Below are positions 24,644 to 36,218 of a stretch of DNA of 64,000 nt, piece after piece. The position numbers and the translations under genes were made by a program. Numbering within the stretch: position 1 is the first letter of the stretch; every line of letters begins with the position of its first letter. Location of the stretch: assembly GCA_002794785.1 (NCBI GenBank), contig NBBA01000001.1, forward strand, positions 2,666,001 through 2,730,000, read 5' to 3'. The notes beneath the pieces were generated by a model. It made no database searches. It had not been told where the DNA came from and saw nothing but the letters and a program-made list of their open reading frames with translations. Source of the DNA: Coniferiporia sulphurascens. Taxonomy: Eukaryota > Basidiomycota > Agaricomycetes > Hymenochaetales > Hymenochaetaceae.

Positions 24644-24864
24644 GGTTGCATAGGAAGGACGGAGGTACGGGAAGAAAGGGCGGCCGACGTTGCCTGAGGT
24701 TGCTGGCGAGAGTTTATGTGGAATGTTTATGTGGTTCTGATCTGTGACTCCTGGCGAGTCGGAGGGTGGCCCTTGTGGCACTGGATCAGGGCGCCGGCCC
24801 TCAAGCGTGACGAGCGCTTCGTGACTCTGTAACGCGACGTATGCGGCACTACTCTACCACCACC

Positions 24865-24882
24865 AGAAGCTTCTCGACAGAA
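24865..24882 (+). promoter_or_regulatory. Heat-shock element candidate
   Basis: The sequence AGAAGCTTCTCGACAGAA contains an inverted GAA-nn-TTC pair and a third GAA six bases on, a gapped arrangement of the nGAAn unit bound by Hsf1 trimers. It lies about 117-134 bp upstream of the HSP104 start codon. This is motif reading only. Confidence 0.5.
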
Positions 24883-24884
24883 CG

Positions 24885-24892
24885 TGACGTCA
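24885..24892. promoter_or_regulatory. CRE/ATF palindrome TGACGTCA
   Basis: A perfect TGACGTCA, the site of bZIP factors of the ATF/CREB class (Sko1/Atf1 in fungi, acting under stress-activated MAP kinase). It begins three bases after the heat-shock-element candidate. Binding is inferred. Confidence 0.5.
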
Positions 24893-24998
24893 CGGGCTGC
24901 GTCGATCGCCATCCAGTCGCGTCCACGGATTCGGAGGCAGCAGTACTTATAGTACCGGGCGGATACTATGCGGTCCTCCCCAACTCTTCCCCCCAGAC

Positions 24999-27900
24999 AT
25001 GTCGAATTTCGACTTTACAGACAAAGCCCAGGTGTGTTTTCATCGTTCTACCCATCCCCCAGACTCATCTGAATCCTTTTGTTGTACGCATAGCAAAATA
25101 TTGCAGCTGCTCTTCAGCTCGCAAAGGACTACTCGAATGCCCAGGTTTATCCTGTCCACCTCGCTTCTGTTCTCATTAGCGAGGGCCAGAACGATGTTGG
25201 CTCTTCCAAGTCGTCCCAGCAGTCACTCTTCCATTCAGTCATTGTGAAAGCTGGTGGCGAACCTGTCAGTATTTCCCCCGTGGTTCACATTTTCAAAACT
25301 GACATTCTACGATAGCACCTGTTCAACCGCAGCCTTCAAAAGCACATTGTCCGTTTGCCGACGCAAGACCCCCCTCCAGATGATATCTCTCTCTCTAGCG
25401 CCGCCACTAAAGTCCTCCGTGAAGCACAGTCCATTCAGAAATTAATGCATGACTCCTACATCGCTCAGGATCATCTCCTCCTTGCACTTCTCAAGGACTC
25501 GACAATTGCTTCCATCATCAAGGAGGCTTCCCTGACTGAAGCTGCGCTTAAAACAGCAATTCAGCAGGCCCGTGGTGACAGAAGGGTTGACAGCAAGAAC
25601 GCGGAGCAAGGATTCGATGCCCTTCAGAAGTATGCAGTAGACCTGACAGCCCTCGCAGAAGAAGGAAAAATTGACCCGGTCATCGGCCGAGACAACGAAA
25701 TTCGCCGTGCTATTCGTATTTTGTGCCGAAGGTGAGGGTTTTCGTCTATCTCCATCAACACCTTTTTTAACTCATTTTTATACCGACAGGACGAAGAACA
25801 ATCCTGTCCTCATCGGTGAACCCGGTGTCGGTAAAACGGCTATCGCGGAGGGACTCGCTCAGCGCATAGTAAAGCGCGATGTCCCAGCCTCGCTTTTTTG
25901 TCGCCTCTACAGCCTCGATATGGGTGCCCTGATGGCGGGCGCAAAATATAAGGGCGAATATGAGGAACGCATAAAGTCGGTGCTCAATGAAGTGGAGAAA
26001 GCTGCAGAAAATGGCACAGGTGTCATCCTTTTTATCGATGAACTTCATCTTATAATGGCGGGGAGTGGTGGTGAGGGCGGTGGCATGGATGCAGGTAAGT
26101 GGCTTTTTTGCGGGTTTTAATTTTCACTAATCGTATGTGTACAGCTAATCTGTTCAAGCCACTTTTGGCCCGTGGTAAGCTCCGATGTATCGGAGCAACT
26201 ACGCTCGCGGAATATCGCAAGTATGTCGAGAAGGATGCTGCTCTTGAGCGTCGCTTTGCACAGGTCATTGTAAACGAACCATCTGTTCCGGAAACTATTT
26301 CCATATTGCGCGGCATACGCGAGAAGTATGAAGTACATCATGGTGTACGCATTCTTGACGGCGCAATAATAAGCGCTGCACAGCTCGCGCATCGGTATCT
26401 CACGTCGAGGAGATTGCCGGATTCGGCCATTGATTTGATTGACGAGGCTTGTGCAAGGTAAGTGCCGAAATCGTTCTGCACTCAAACAGAACGCTGAATA
26501 ACTCAATAACAGCGTCCGCGTTACACGGGAGACCTCTCCAGAGGCGATCGACAAGCTTGAACGGCGGAAACTCGAACTCGAAGTTGAGATTCACGCCCTC
26601 GAGCGCGAGAAAGACGAAGCCAGCAGAGAACGCCTTGAGGCTGCTCACAAGGCGATTGCGGATGTTGCAGATCAGCTTTCCCCTCTCAAGGCAGCATACG
26701 AGAATGAGAAAAAACGCGGAGACCAAATTACAGAATTGCGCAGGAGAATCGATGAGCTAAAAGCGAAGGCTGATGATGCGGAGAGAAGGTCGTTATTCGT
26801 CTTTCATTGCGAAATAATTTTGAACCTTCATGCTGACTGAACCTACTATCTTGCACAGATACGACCTTGCCACTGCTTCCGATCTTCGTTATTATGCCCT
26901 CCCCGACTTACAGCACCGTCTTATCCAACTAGAGACGAAGAAGGCTGAGGAAGACTCTGCTTCGGGAGGTGGGACCGACACCGTCACTCCCGAGCAGATT
27001 GCCGAGATTGTCGCACGCTGGACATCTATACCTGTAACCAGATTGCTGTCTACAGAGAGGGAGAAGCTTCTTCATATGGAGAGGATCCTCTCTGAGGGTG
27101 TCGTTGGACAACCTGAAGCTGTCAAAGCAGTCGCCAATGCCATCCGTCTCACGAGGAGCGGCCTAGCGAACGCTCAATGCCCTATTGCCAGTTTCCTCTT
27201 CGCGGGTCCTTCCGGTACAGGGAAAACCCTCCTGAGCAAGACACTTGCGACACTTCTCTTCGATTCTCCTAACGCTATGATCCGTATCGATGCAACTGAG
27301 TATTCCGAGAAGCACTCCATTTCACGGCTTATCGGTGCCCCACCGGGATATATCGGACATGACAGCGGAGGACAGCTCACTGAGTACGTTCGGCGAAAAC
27401 CGTACAGTATCGTCCTAATCGACGAAGTCGAGAAGGCTTCGCGCGAGTTCGTCACCCTCTTTCTGCAAGTTCTTGACGATGGTCGTCTCACCGACGGGCA
27501 GGGTCGTGTAGTCGACTTCCGTAACACGGTCATTATCATGACCTCTAACCTTGGAGCGGCATACCTCAATGATATGGGCGATGGACCCATCAAATCGGAG
27601 ACGCGTACGCTCGTCATGGGCGCAATCCAGAGTCATTTCCCGCCAGAATTTATCAACCGCATTGATGAGCTTGTAATATTCCGCTCATTGTCCCGCCGCA
27701 ACATTGCGAGGATTGTCGACATCCGTCTCAAAGAGGTGCAGGAGCGACTCAACGAGAAGAAGATGGTCCTCAAGATAACTGACGAATCAAAGGCGTATCT
27801 TGCTTCCATTGGCTATTCGCCAGTTTATGGGGCGCGCCCGCTCAACCGTGCTATACAGTCGGAGTTACTCAATCCCCTCTCAATTCTTATTCTCGAAAAT

Positions 27901-28047
27901 GCTGTACGCGACGGGGAGACGATCAATGTACACTTTGACGGTCCGCATAACCGGTTGATTATCGTTCCTAATCATGAACGTGTCGGTCAGAACGCGGACG
28001 TAGACATGGACTGGGGCGACGAAATTGAGATAGAAGAGCTTAATTGA
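24999..28047 (+). CDS. HSP104: Hsp104 protein disaggregase (ClpB-type AAA+ ATPase)
   Basis: Hsp104 forms a hexamer that threads aggregated proteins through its pore with Hsp70 help, giving heat tolerance and prion remodelling. Exons 24999-25031, 25094-25264, 25316-25731, 25790-26094, 26145-26457, 26513-26788 and 26859-28047 give 900 residues. Seen: the N domain (residues 1-150); Walker A of ring 1 GEPGVGKT near 214; pore loop [12 protein letters not shown]; Walker [11 protein letters not shown]; the coiled-coil middle domain at about 405-525; Walker A of ring 2 GPSGTGKT near 621; pore loop [13 protein letters not shown]; sensor [12 protein letters not shown]; and an acidic end ([14 protein letters not shown]), the cytosolic Hsp104 counterpart of the TPR-binding tail. 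The absence of a presequence argues against mitochondrial Hsp78. It is divergent from DCP2 and convergent with the unknown gene at 28287. Confidence 0.96.
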
Positions 28048-28286
28048 AGCATTTGAATTCCACTGAAACATGCATTTATTCCCTTTTCATTTGACTCTAT
28101 ATGCGTCTGTAGTTGTACAAAAAACAAGCACCTATGATGTACATACAGTATCAGTAAAATATATCCAGTCAGCTGCGTTAAATTAGACATGAATCGTCAA
28201 GACTGGCAGACACTATTTAGATACTTCTATTTTCTTTAGGTGATATGAAAGAATAAGTTGTCAGGGTGGTCCCTGATACAATCACT

Positions 28287-30212
28287 CTAGACAAGGCTGT
28301 GAAAGGCAGGTCTATGGTTCTTCGGTTTTGTCCATTCGAACTTGAACTTTAAGAGAGGGGGGGTTGTTGGGATCAGTGCACTCGTCCCTCGTCGGAATAA
28401 AGAAAGACGCACATCAGTATCTTCGGGTCTCATCTGCCTGGGTCCTGAGAATATCCGATCCTCGACTATTGGCCTACCGAATACATCGACTTCTACGGGT
28501 CTACTGGCGACAAGTCTGACACCAATTGATTCTAGATGCCCATAGTAGTGGGACTCGACCATATCGTGAAAGAGTACGGTAACCTTGACGTCACAAGCAG
28601 GATTCCAACACATTGAACGCAAGTATCTTTTGTCGTCCTCATCCATACCAATAAAGTTACCTTCGACCAAGTGGTGGAAGTCGATTCTATAGCCGCATGT
28701 TATGTCTGGACAAAACCATACATAATCCGCGGGGAATGCGGGTTTTTGACGATAGAATACCTGAGGAATTGCCTCAAGTACCGACACATCAGTCACCCTT
28801 CTTTCAGCTCGGAAGACAGAAGGCCTAGGTTCAGGCGGGAGCGACGGACTCCTTTGTTTTTCTGCAACATGGGTGTACTTGAAAGGGTCAGTAAGTTTCA
28901 TGCGTGCCTGAGCATCAGCTCTCACTGTTTCTTTGTATCCGTTGTCTGACATATACTCGAGCTCCATGTCGCTTATTCCAGGTTCATCCGTCCCGGGAGA
29001 CACTTCGTCAATCAGAACGGGGACTTCGTAATCGGCCCAAAGTTTGTTCAGTCCGTCATAATCCTCCTCCTCCCTAGATACCGCTATGCCTTGGTTCTGG
29101 CGGGTCATTACCTCTTTGCAGAACGATTCCCAGGCACTCTTATTCAGCAAGTTTGCCTTCTTTATTTTAGTCAGGAGCCATTGCGAATGCACTCCAAAGA
29201 CAGTGTAAGCTTCGGCACGATGCACGGGGCGAGGCATCCGGTTAGCGGCCTCCCCTTTCTCACCATAACGCTTTCTATTAAGCTCAATGTGGTTCCTAAC
29301 AAGCCATCCCGGCGTCCTTTCTCGGATAGGAACCGCCCGGTTAATCTCTGTTATTTCACGTATAGCCCGTAACGCACGAAATTTTGAAAAATACACCCTA
29401 GAAAGGGCATAAGAGCGAACATGCATCGTTTTGATGGAGAAATCGTTCATTTTTTTAGACAATCTACACGCGTTGTCAGCTCATTGTGGGTGCTAAACAA
29501 TTTGAGGGTATTACTCGTCGTAAGACGTAATCTTGAGTATTCCGGTCGCTAGACGGCTTCTGTGAGCCTGCCGGGAAGCGGAGCATGAAGAAAAACATAC
29601 ACTCCAGATCCAAGGGCTCACCGAACAGCACACCGATGACGGCTACTTTTACGCAGAAGACCGGATGCTGAAGAATACGACTAAAATCCTTCCCGCCTTT
29701 CCCAAGGCGGTCCACTAGGTCTTGTCTGAGCCAAGTCTTTCCATCCTCAGTAAGCCACCTTTCGTCGGTAAGTTCGATGGTTCCCTTGAAAAAAACTGGC
29801 GCCTTATCCCTCTCTTTCGCAACATCAATATTGTCGAGTCTTCAATATGGCAGGTGTAAGCCAATCCGGTGTGGCTGCTATATCTGGACATACCCGATAA
29901 TCTCCCCCGCCTGTCTGAACAGTACGGATTCCAGCCTTGTAAAGGGGCGCCTGAAGTTGCCCAACGCCTTGCGATCCTTCAATAAATCAGCTATACGATA
30001 TGGTCCAAATGGCTGCTTCAGTTTCTCAGCAAGGACCTCAATAGTTATGACCATATCGTGGATCTGTGATGATAGGCATGTTCCCTGTCTGCTGCTGCGT
30101 AGACTGCGCCCACAGGCCCGTGAGAACCAGGTACTATTCTCGGAAGCCCTAGCAAGTGGCTCTCGAGAATATATCGGACCTCTTGCCCCTTGTCCTCTTG
30201 ATTCTTTGGCAT
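28287..30212 (-). CDS. Uncharacterised protein with a Cys/His-rich putative zinc-binding C-terminus
   Basis: I do not recognise a named family. Exons 30212-30135, 30063-29894, 29839-29622, 29548-29515 and 29463-28287 close in phase and give 558 residues. The N-terminal half is mixed helical with Trp-rich segments (TIELTDERWLTEDGKTWLRQ) and basic patches (LVRNHIELNRKRYGEKG). The C-terminal quarter has paired Cys and clustered His: WFCPDITCGYRIDF, HHLVEG, MCWNPACDVKV, and MVESHYYGHLESIGV. This reads like a CP-x3-C plus C-x4-C site with His ligands. Acidic and Pro/Arg linkers lie between. The 34-nt exon and its acceptor (CCGTCTAG) were chosen because they alone restore the frame between exons 3 and 5. 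Its start codon lies 13 bp from that of MTR10. Possibly a fungal nuclear or chromatin protein, but that is a guess. Confidence 0.72.
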
Positions 30213-30225
30213 CTACAACGCACGT

Positions 30226-33200
30226 ATGGCCGATGTTCAGGCAGTCTTGTCGGCTCTTGAAGCTTTAAATCAACCTGCAGACAAGTCCTCGTTTAGCACG
30301 GCAAATGCTTGGCTCCAGGACTTCCAGCATTCCGTAAATACTTTCGCCCATGGTCGCATACTGGAACGACGGCTGATCCGCTCCAACCTCCTCAGAATGA
30401 GGCCTGGGCGACTTGCAATGTACTTCTGCTCAACCCAGAGTCGCCTTTGCTTGCGAAGATGTTCGCCGCCCAAACCTTTAGAACTAAGGTATGCCAACAT
30501 CTATATGCCTTCGAAGCATACTATTGACCAGCGCCGGTTATGAACTCCAGGTTACATACGACCTTAATCAGCTCGACACCGCGTTCGTACCCCCTCTCCG
30601 TGACACTATCATAACCGCGTTGGAGTCTTTGACGGGTGGGCCGAAGTCAATAATCGTTCAGCTTAGTCTTGCGCTTTCTGGACTGGTACTTCAGTACCCA
30701 GCATGGCAGGATGATGCCGTCCAGAATGTGATAGATAGATTTGGACAGAATCCGTCGACAGTGCCAACCCTTCTGGAATTCCTGACAGTGCTACCAGAAG
30801 AAATTAGTAGTAATACGAAAATCCCCGTGAATGTAGGCGCATTTATGTTCTTTGCGAGCCCCTGCTGACATTTTATAGGCCGACGAATACAGGGACGGCT
30901 CGAGAAAAATACTCACAGACAACGCGACTCGCGTTGCAAGCCTTTTGAGCATGTATATGACCGCAACCGGTGCGCCTTCATCTCTAGGTCAGAACGAACG
31001 TACACTCACATTTGTTGTTTATCGTGCAAGGCGTCACGACGGCCGTACAATCGCAAATATTCTACTGTCTACGCAGCTGGGTAATATCCGGGGAAATTAC
31101 CGCTGCGACTGTTGCCGAGACTCCGTTGCTGAGCTTTTCTTTTGAAGCGCTCGAATCCGACGAACTCTTCGATGCTGCGGTTGACATAATTTGCGAAGTT
31201 ATACATGAAACACAGGAGCTGGACGAGAATATGGCCGTGATTCAAATCATCGTTCCAAGACTCGTTCAGCTGAAGCCCAAAATCGAGAGTGCAAAGGATG
31301 ACTCAGATAAGATAAAAGGCTTGGCGAGAATATTCAGCGAGGCTGGCGAGGTCTATCGCGTTTTAATTTTGCAGCACCCAGATACGTTTTTCCCGATAGT
31401 CGAAGCCATTGGAGAATGCTCTGCGTATCCCGATCTTGATGTCGTCCCTATCACTTTCCAGTTTTGGATGCGGCTTGCCTTGAGTATTGGGAAAAAACCA
31501 ACTGTCTCACAGCTGTTCCTTGACGCGTACAGATCACTTATGGGTGTTATGATAAAACATCTTCACTTTCCGGAGGATCCCAGCAAGATGTTGCCACAAG
31601 AGGCTGATGATTTCAGATCTTTCAGACATGTTATGGGGGACACTTTAAAAGATTGCTGCTTTGTTCTTGGGACGGAGAACTGCCTTACGAAAGTTTTAGA
31701 AATGTTGACTGCGGCGTTAGCCGAAGGAAGCACAGGGAAGTTGGTGTCGTGGCAAGATATCGAAGCCCCCCTTTTCTCGCTGCGTTCTATGGGAGCGGAA
31801 ATTGATCCCTCAGACGATCGCGTGATTCCCAAAATTATGGACCTAATGCCTATGCTTCCTGATCACCCTCGAGTTCGCTATTCCGCCATTCTTGTGATGT
31901 CAAGATACACTGAATGGACCAGTCGCCATCCGAATTGCATTCCCTTCCAACTCCAGTTCATCTCAACAGGCTTTGAAAATGTTGACAGCGAAGTATCTGC
32001 CGCGGCGAGCCAGGCTATGGTCTATCTCTGTCTTGATTGCAAGCAAGTGAGTAGCACTATTACTCATCGTGCACATCGACTGACAAACTGACACATAAAC
32101 CCTCCACGATGGGCTCCCGTTTAAAAGAATATGATCCCATTCCTCCCGCAGCTCCATTCATTTATGGCCTCGATAGGTAGTAAACTGGTTCAGGACGATC
32201 GAAGACATCTGTATGAGGCCGTCGCTCATATCATCTCAGCCATGCCCATGGAACAGGCTGCACAATCGCTTAAAACATTCTCTGTGGATATCCTGGGGAA
32301 AATCCACTCTGTTGTTATAAAAAGCTCTGCACTCACAAAGCAGGAACTGCAAGACGTTTCAGGTGATCTTACTTAACGCTAATTGTAACACTCCTTACTT
32401 ATTTCCGTGACTGTCTTAGATGGACTAGAGAATCTTGAGTCGATGCTAGCTATCGTGGACACGTTCGGAGAGGAGCTACCGGCGGCATGCGCGGGCAGTT
32501 GTCAGGAGGCATGGTCAATCCTCGATCCACTACTTTCGAAATGTGGGAGTCAATTTGGTGTTGCAGAAAGGACAACGCGCGTACTTCGCGCCGGATTGAA
32601 ATTTTTTGGTTCGACGGCATTGCCCATCGTGCCGTCTCTGTTGTCCAGAATGTCTTTCGCGTTTGAAGCTACAGGCTTTGCCAGCTTTTTGTGGATTGCG
32701 GGAAAGGCCATATCACTCTTTGGCGAAGAAGACAACCAAGAGATGCGTATTGCTATCAAGGACGCTTTTGAACGCTCGACGTCTAGAGTTGTTACTGTTG
32801 TGCAGCAGAATGATTTACGAGATGTTCCTGACGGTAAGCCATTCTGTGTTAGGATATCCTATTACTGACGCTCGCCCGCAGTTCTTGAAGATTATCTACA
32901 TATGATTCTCCAGTTGTTTGAGAAGAGGCCGGATATCTTTATCGAGTCGTCGTCCTTTTTGATGACGGTTCGTATCGCAGTTGCATCGCTTACCCTCGTC
33001 CATACGGAAGTTGTCTTTGCATCGCTGGACCTTTTACGAGTGATTATTGCACATGATTCTTTAGATCCATCTTATAAGAACCCTCCTCCAAAATTTCCGA
33101 TATACGCCGCGGCCATCCGACAGGTCATGGATTCCGAGGGTGCTCAGTTGACCGCCAATCTCCTCAGCGGGCTTGTGAACAACTTTCCAGGGGAATCGGT

Positions 33201-33511
33201 TTCAATTGTCATAACAATCTTCCGCTTGTTGGCCGTTCTTTGGCCGCAGCAGTTTCTTCAGTGGTTCCCCGAAGCCCTGAACCAGGTTCCGATGCCAGTG
33301 TCATTCGGACCAGCGAAGCAGGAGTTACTGGATAATGTGACAAAGTATGCCTTCTTTTTCACCGGAAGTTCCCACCCACTTATCCGCATGATTTTTTAGC
33401 TCCATAAACCTTGGCCAGTATGATAATGTAAAGAAAGCTGTCGGGGTCTTCCAACGCTTTGTTGCAAGGTCGAAGGACAGGCGCCGTGTCGCTCCCATTG
33501 ACCACGAGTAG
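30226..33511 (+). CDS. MTR10: Mtr10/Kap111 importin-beta family receptor (transportin-3/importin-13 type)
   Basis: This karyopherin imports SR-type mRNA-binding proteins such as Npl3 and takes part in tRNA retrograde traffic at the nuclear pore. Nine exons (30226-30333, 30396-30488, 30551-30826, 30879-30969, 31031-32046, 32128-32362, 32420-32833, 32882-33344, 33400-33511) give 935 residues, the size of the family. The N-terminus matches the Ran-binding repeat region (MADVQAVLSALEALNQPADK, AWATCNVLLLNPESPLLAKM, FAAQTFRTKVTYDLNQLD). HEAT-like helix pairs run throughout, for example DHPRVRYSAILVMSRYTEWT and SAAASQAMVYLCLDCKQNM. The C-terminus NLGQYDNVKKAVGVFQRFV is characteristic of the group. 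Divergent from the unknown gene at 30212 with only 13 bp between start codons. Confidence 0.93.
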
Positions 33512-33776
33512 TATGTCCAACTGTACCATTTAGTGTTGTAGCGTAGCAGTACCATAACGTGGAAAGAAGAAATGACATGTACGCTGTAGTCGTCCCGCAA
33601 TGACTTAAATCCCTTCTATGTCCGATTAACACGAGCACAACCGCGGTCCTTTCTTATACGCTCGGTTGAAAGATCGGCAATAACCGGCTGCGACCGCATC
33701 GTCAAATACGGCAAGAAACCCGAGAGATCATCACTCCGGTGTCGTTGCCCTCTTCCGTTCCCTACTCTCTTTCTTG

Positions 33777-35237
33777 ATGTACAGACGCACAGCACAGTCA
33801 TTTGCGAGGACCGGTAAGTTCTCCTCGAGCGGTGTCTAGCTCTTTAGTCTGCCACTCACTCTGTTTGGGTTCCTCTTCGCAGCCTCGGTCCGCGCCTTCT
33901 CGCGCTCTGCACCCCGGTTTTCGTACGAAGACACCGCACGCAACCTCCTGATCACCAAAGACACGAAAGTGTTGTGTCAAGGGTTTACTGGCAAGACTGT
34001 AATTAGGCATTACTTTAAACTGTACTCGTTCCGTCCTCACGTTGGTTCAAGGGTACCTTCCACGTTAGGGAGGCGTTGGCCTATGGCACCAATATGGTTG
34101 GTGGTGTATCCCCCAAAAAGGCTGGCCAGACGCATCTAGGCCTTCCAGTTTTTGGGACCGTTAAGGAGGTACTGTTGTATGTTATATACGTTTGTCTCGT
34201 CGCGCTTACACCTCTTATCAGGCGGTCAAGGAGACCAAACCTGACGCATCTGTACTTTACGTTCCACCACCCTCCGCAGCGGATGCAATTATTGAAGCCA
34301 TTGAGAATGAAATTGGCCTTATCGTCTGCATCACGGAGGGCATTCCCCAGGCAGATGAAATCCGTGTAAGGAAATATAATTCAATGCCGAGTCTCCGCTA
34401 AAGAACATTATTTTCTTGTACAGGTCATGTCAGCTTTGAAGAGCCAATCGAAATCTCGTCTCGTCGGTCCCAACTGTCCGGGTATTATAAACCCTCTTGG
34501 CTGCAAAATGGGAATTCAGCCTGGTCACATTCACAAACCCGGCAGAATAGGTTGACTTCCTTCAGATCTTCTGCGTAAATTCCTATGACTGACGTAAGGG
34601 TCATTTCACGTAGGTATCGTGTCTCGGTCCGGTACTCTCACGTACGAGGCTGTCGCACAAACTACGGATGTCGGTCTTGGGCAGTCGTTATGTGTCGGCA
34701 TTGGAGGAGACCCGTTCCCTGGCACTCAACACCTAGATGTTGTGAAGATTTTCCTTGAACACCCCGAAACCGAAGGCGAGAGTCATCGAATATTATCGCG
34801 CTGATCGTATTGACATTTTCGTGTGTAGGTATTGTTCTTATTGGTGAAATCGGCGGTAGTATGGAGGAAGAGGCAGCCGAGTTCTTAGAGAAATACAACA
34901 AAACTCTCAAGAACCCTAAGCCTGTTGTGGCGTTCATCGCTGGACGAACAGCGCCGCCCGGGAGACGCATGGGTCACGCTGGCGCGATTATCGCTGGTGG
35001 AAAAGGTAAGTCCCTGGCACTCCCAAAGCGGTTGCTAGACTCTCCTAATGCTCGAGGCAGGCAAGGCATCGGATAAGGTAGCGGCATTGGAGAAAGCTGG
35101 TGCTATTGTTACCGATAGCCCAGCTAAGATAGGCGCCACGATGCTTATGGTGAGTTCTCTAGCTGGGTCCAAGGGCCGTTTGATTATTGAACACAATCCA
35201 TTTAATATAGGCAATGCGAGACGCGGGCCTGGTCTGA
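33777..35237 (+). CDS. LSC1: Succinyl-CoA ligase alpha subunit, mitochondrial
   Basis: The enzyme interconverts succinyl-CoA and succinate with substrate-level nucleotide phosphorylation in the TCA cycle. Nine exons (33777-33813, 33883-33998, 34052-34168, 34222-34365, 34424-34550, 34614-34775, 34829-35005, 35061-35149, 35211-35237) give 331 residues. The basic Ser/Arg/Ala-rich leader ([20 protein letters not shown]) is a matrix presequence. CoA-binding Rossmann motifs follow: [74 protein letters not shown] and [17 protein letters not shown] hold the phosphorylated His. The intron at 34776-34828 starts GCGAGA instead of GT, a GC-AG intron that exactly restores ETEGIVLIGE. The last exon encodes only AMRDAGLV and the stop. 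Confidence 0.95.
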
Positions 35238-35326
35238 GTTATCATTTGCTTATGTAATGCGGCTGTTTTTGGCTGCTGTTATAGATTTAGACTGCATTCT
35301 AAACTGCATAATTTTCAATTACTGTC

Positions 35327-36218
35327 ATGTCTTCATACAAACCATCGTCCGCGTTCGAAAAAGCGGCGGAATTTTTGTCCAACGCTGCAAGTCTGGGAAG
35401 TACTTCGGATTCCACCAAGCTCGAGGTTGATATCTTCACTGGCAGTACATTCCCAGTGGCCCTAATCTACCTCCGCATTTGTAGCTTTATGGTCTATATA
35501 AAGTCTTGACGGTTTCGCCGGAGCCTCAGAAATCCAGACCTTCTATTTTTTTTATCACAGAAAGAGCGAAATGGGATGCGTGGAAGTCCGCAGGCACTGC
35601 TTGGCGCGGAAATGAACTGGATGCTGAAGCTCGCTATGTCGCAATTGCTCAGAGCTTAGGCTGGACGCCCGGCAGCATGGAATCTACTCCCTATGAGCCG
35701 TCTCGTGCCTCGCCTACGGCAGAGGAGCTCTTGGCTGGGTACTCAAACAGTGAGAGTCCTCAGAATGGCGGCGGCGGGTTGGGCCTTAGTGTCAGCACTA
35801 TGCAAAACTCAGAAGAAGCAGACAACAAAACCTTGCATGGTCTGGCAATTGGCGGGGACACGCAGAAGCTGCGCGTGTTTTTCGAAGCTAACCCGGGTGT
35901 GGATGTGAACGAACACGACGACTATGTCAGTAAAGCATATATATGCGATCGAATACTTATTATCAGCTCAGGGGTTCACAGCGTTGCACCTCGCTTGCGA
36001 CCGAGGAAACGCGTCAATTGTCGAAGTGCTCCTGCGAAAAGGGGTAGATGTTCACGCAAAAGTGAGGATTGATTCTGGGCGCGACTAATAGGTCTGACGT
36101 TCTGCAGGACGAGGACGGCCTTTCGGCAATTGACCTTGCCCGAGAAGCAAATCATGAAGACATCGTCACTTTGCTCGAAAACCATACAAGGGCCGAACAA
36201 GAGAAGTTTGTAAATTAG
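35327..36218 (+). CDS. Acyl-CoA-binding domain protein with ankyrin repeats (ACBD6-like)
   Basis: Such proteins bind long-chain acyl-CoA esters and hand them to lipid enzymes. Exons 35327-35425, 35485-35925, 35972-36061 and 36108-36218 give 246 residues. The ACBP fold covers about residues 5-100: FEKAAEFLSNAASLGS, then LYGLYKVLTVSPEPQKSRPS and ERAKWDAWKSAGTAWRGNEL, with the Lys/Tyr/Trp ligand-binding pattern. A linker of about 50 residues leads to two ankyrin repeats: GFTALHLACDRGNASIVEVL and GLSAIDLAREANHEDIVTLL. The segment SIFFITERAKW replaces the usual IFDPTGRAKW and looks slightly divergent. The start lies only 89 bp after the LSC1 stop, so this gene's promoter is very short or overlaps the LSC1 3' region. 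Confidence 0.92.

Larger units (their letters stand above)
24644..24998. promoter_or_regulatory. Shared divergent promoter of DCP2 and HSP104
   Basis: These 355 bp separate the start codons of a decapping enzyme and a heat-shock disaggregase. The HSP104-proximal half contains a heat-shock-element-like array at 24865-24882 and a perfect CRE/ATF palindrome at 24885-24892, with a TATA-like ACTTATAGTACC at about 24944-24955. The arrangement suggests stress control of HSP104; an effect on DCP2 would be inference. Confidence 0.6.

Noticed and set aside
24644..24781. In-frame 5' extension of Dcp2 (46 residues)
   Set aside because: It would run into the shared promoter, and known Dcp2 proteins begin close to the DDVLEEL box; the downstream ATG is sufficient.
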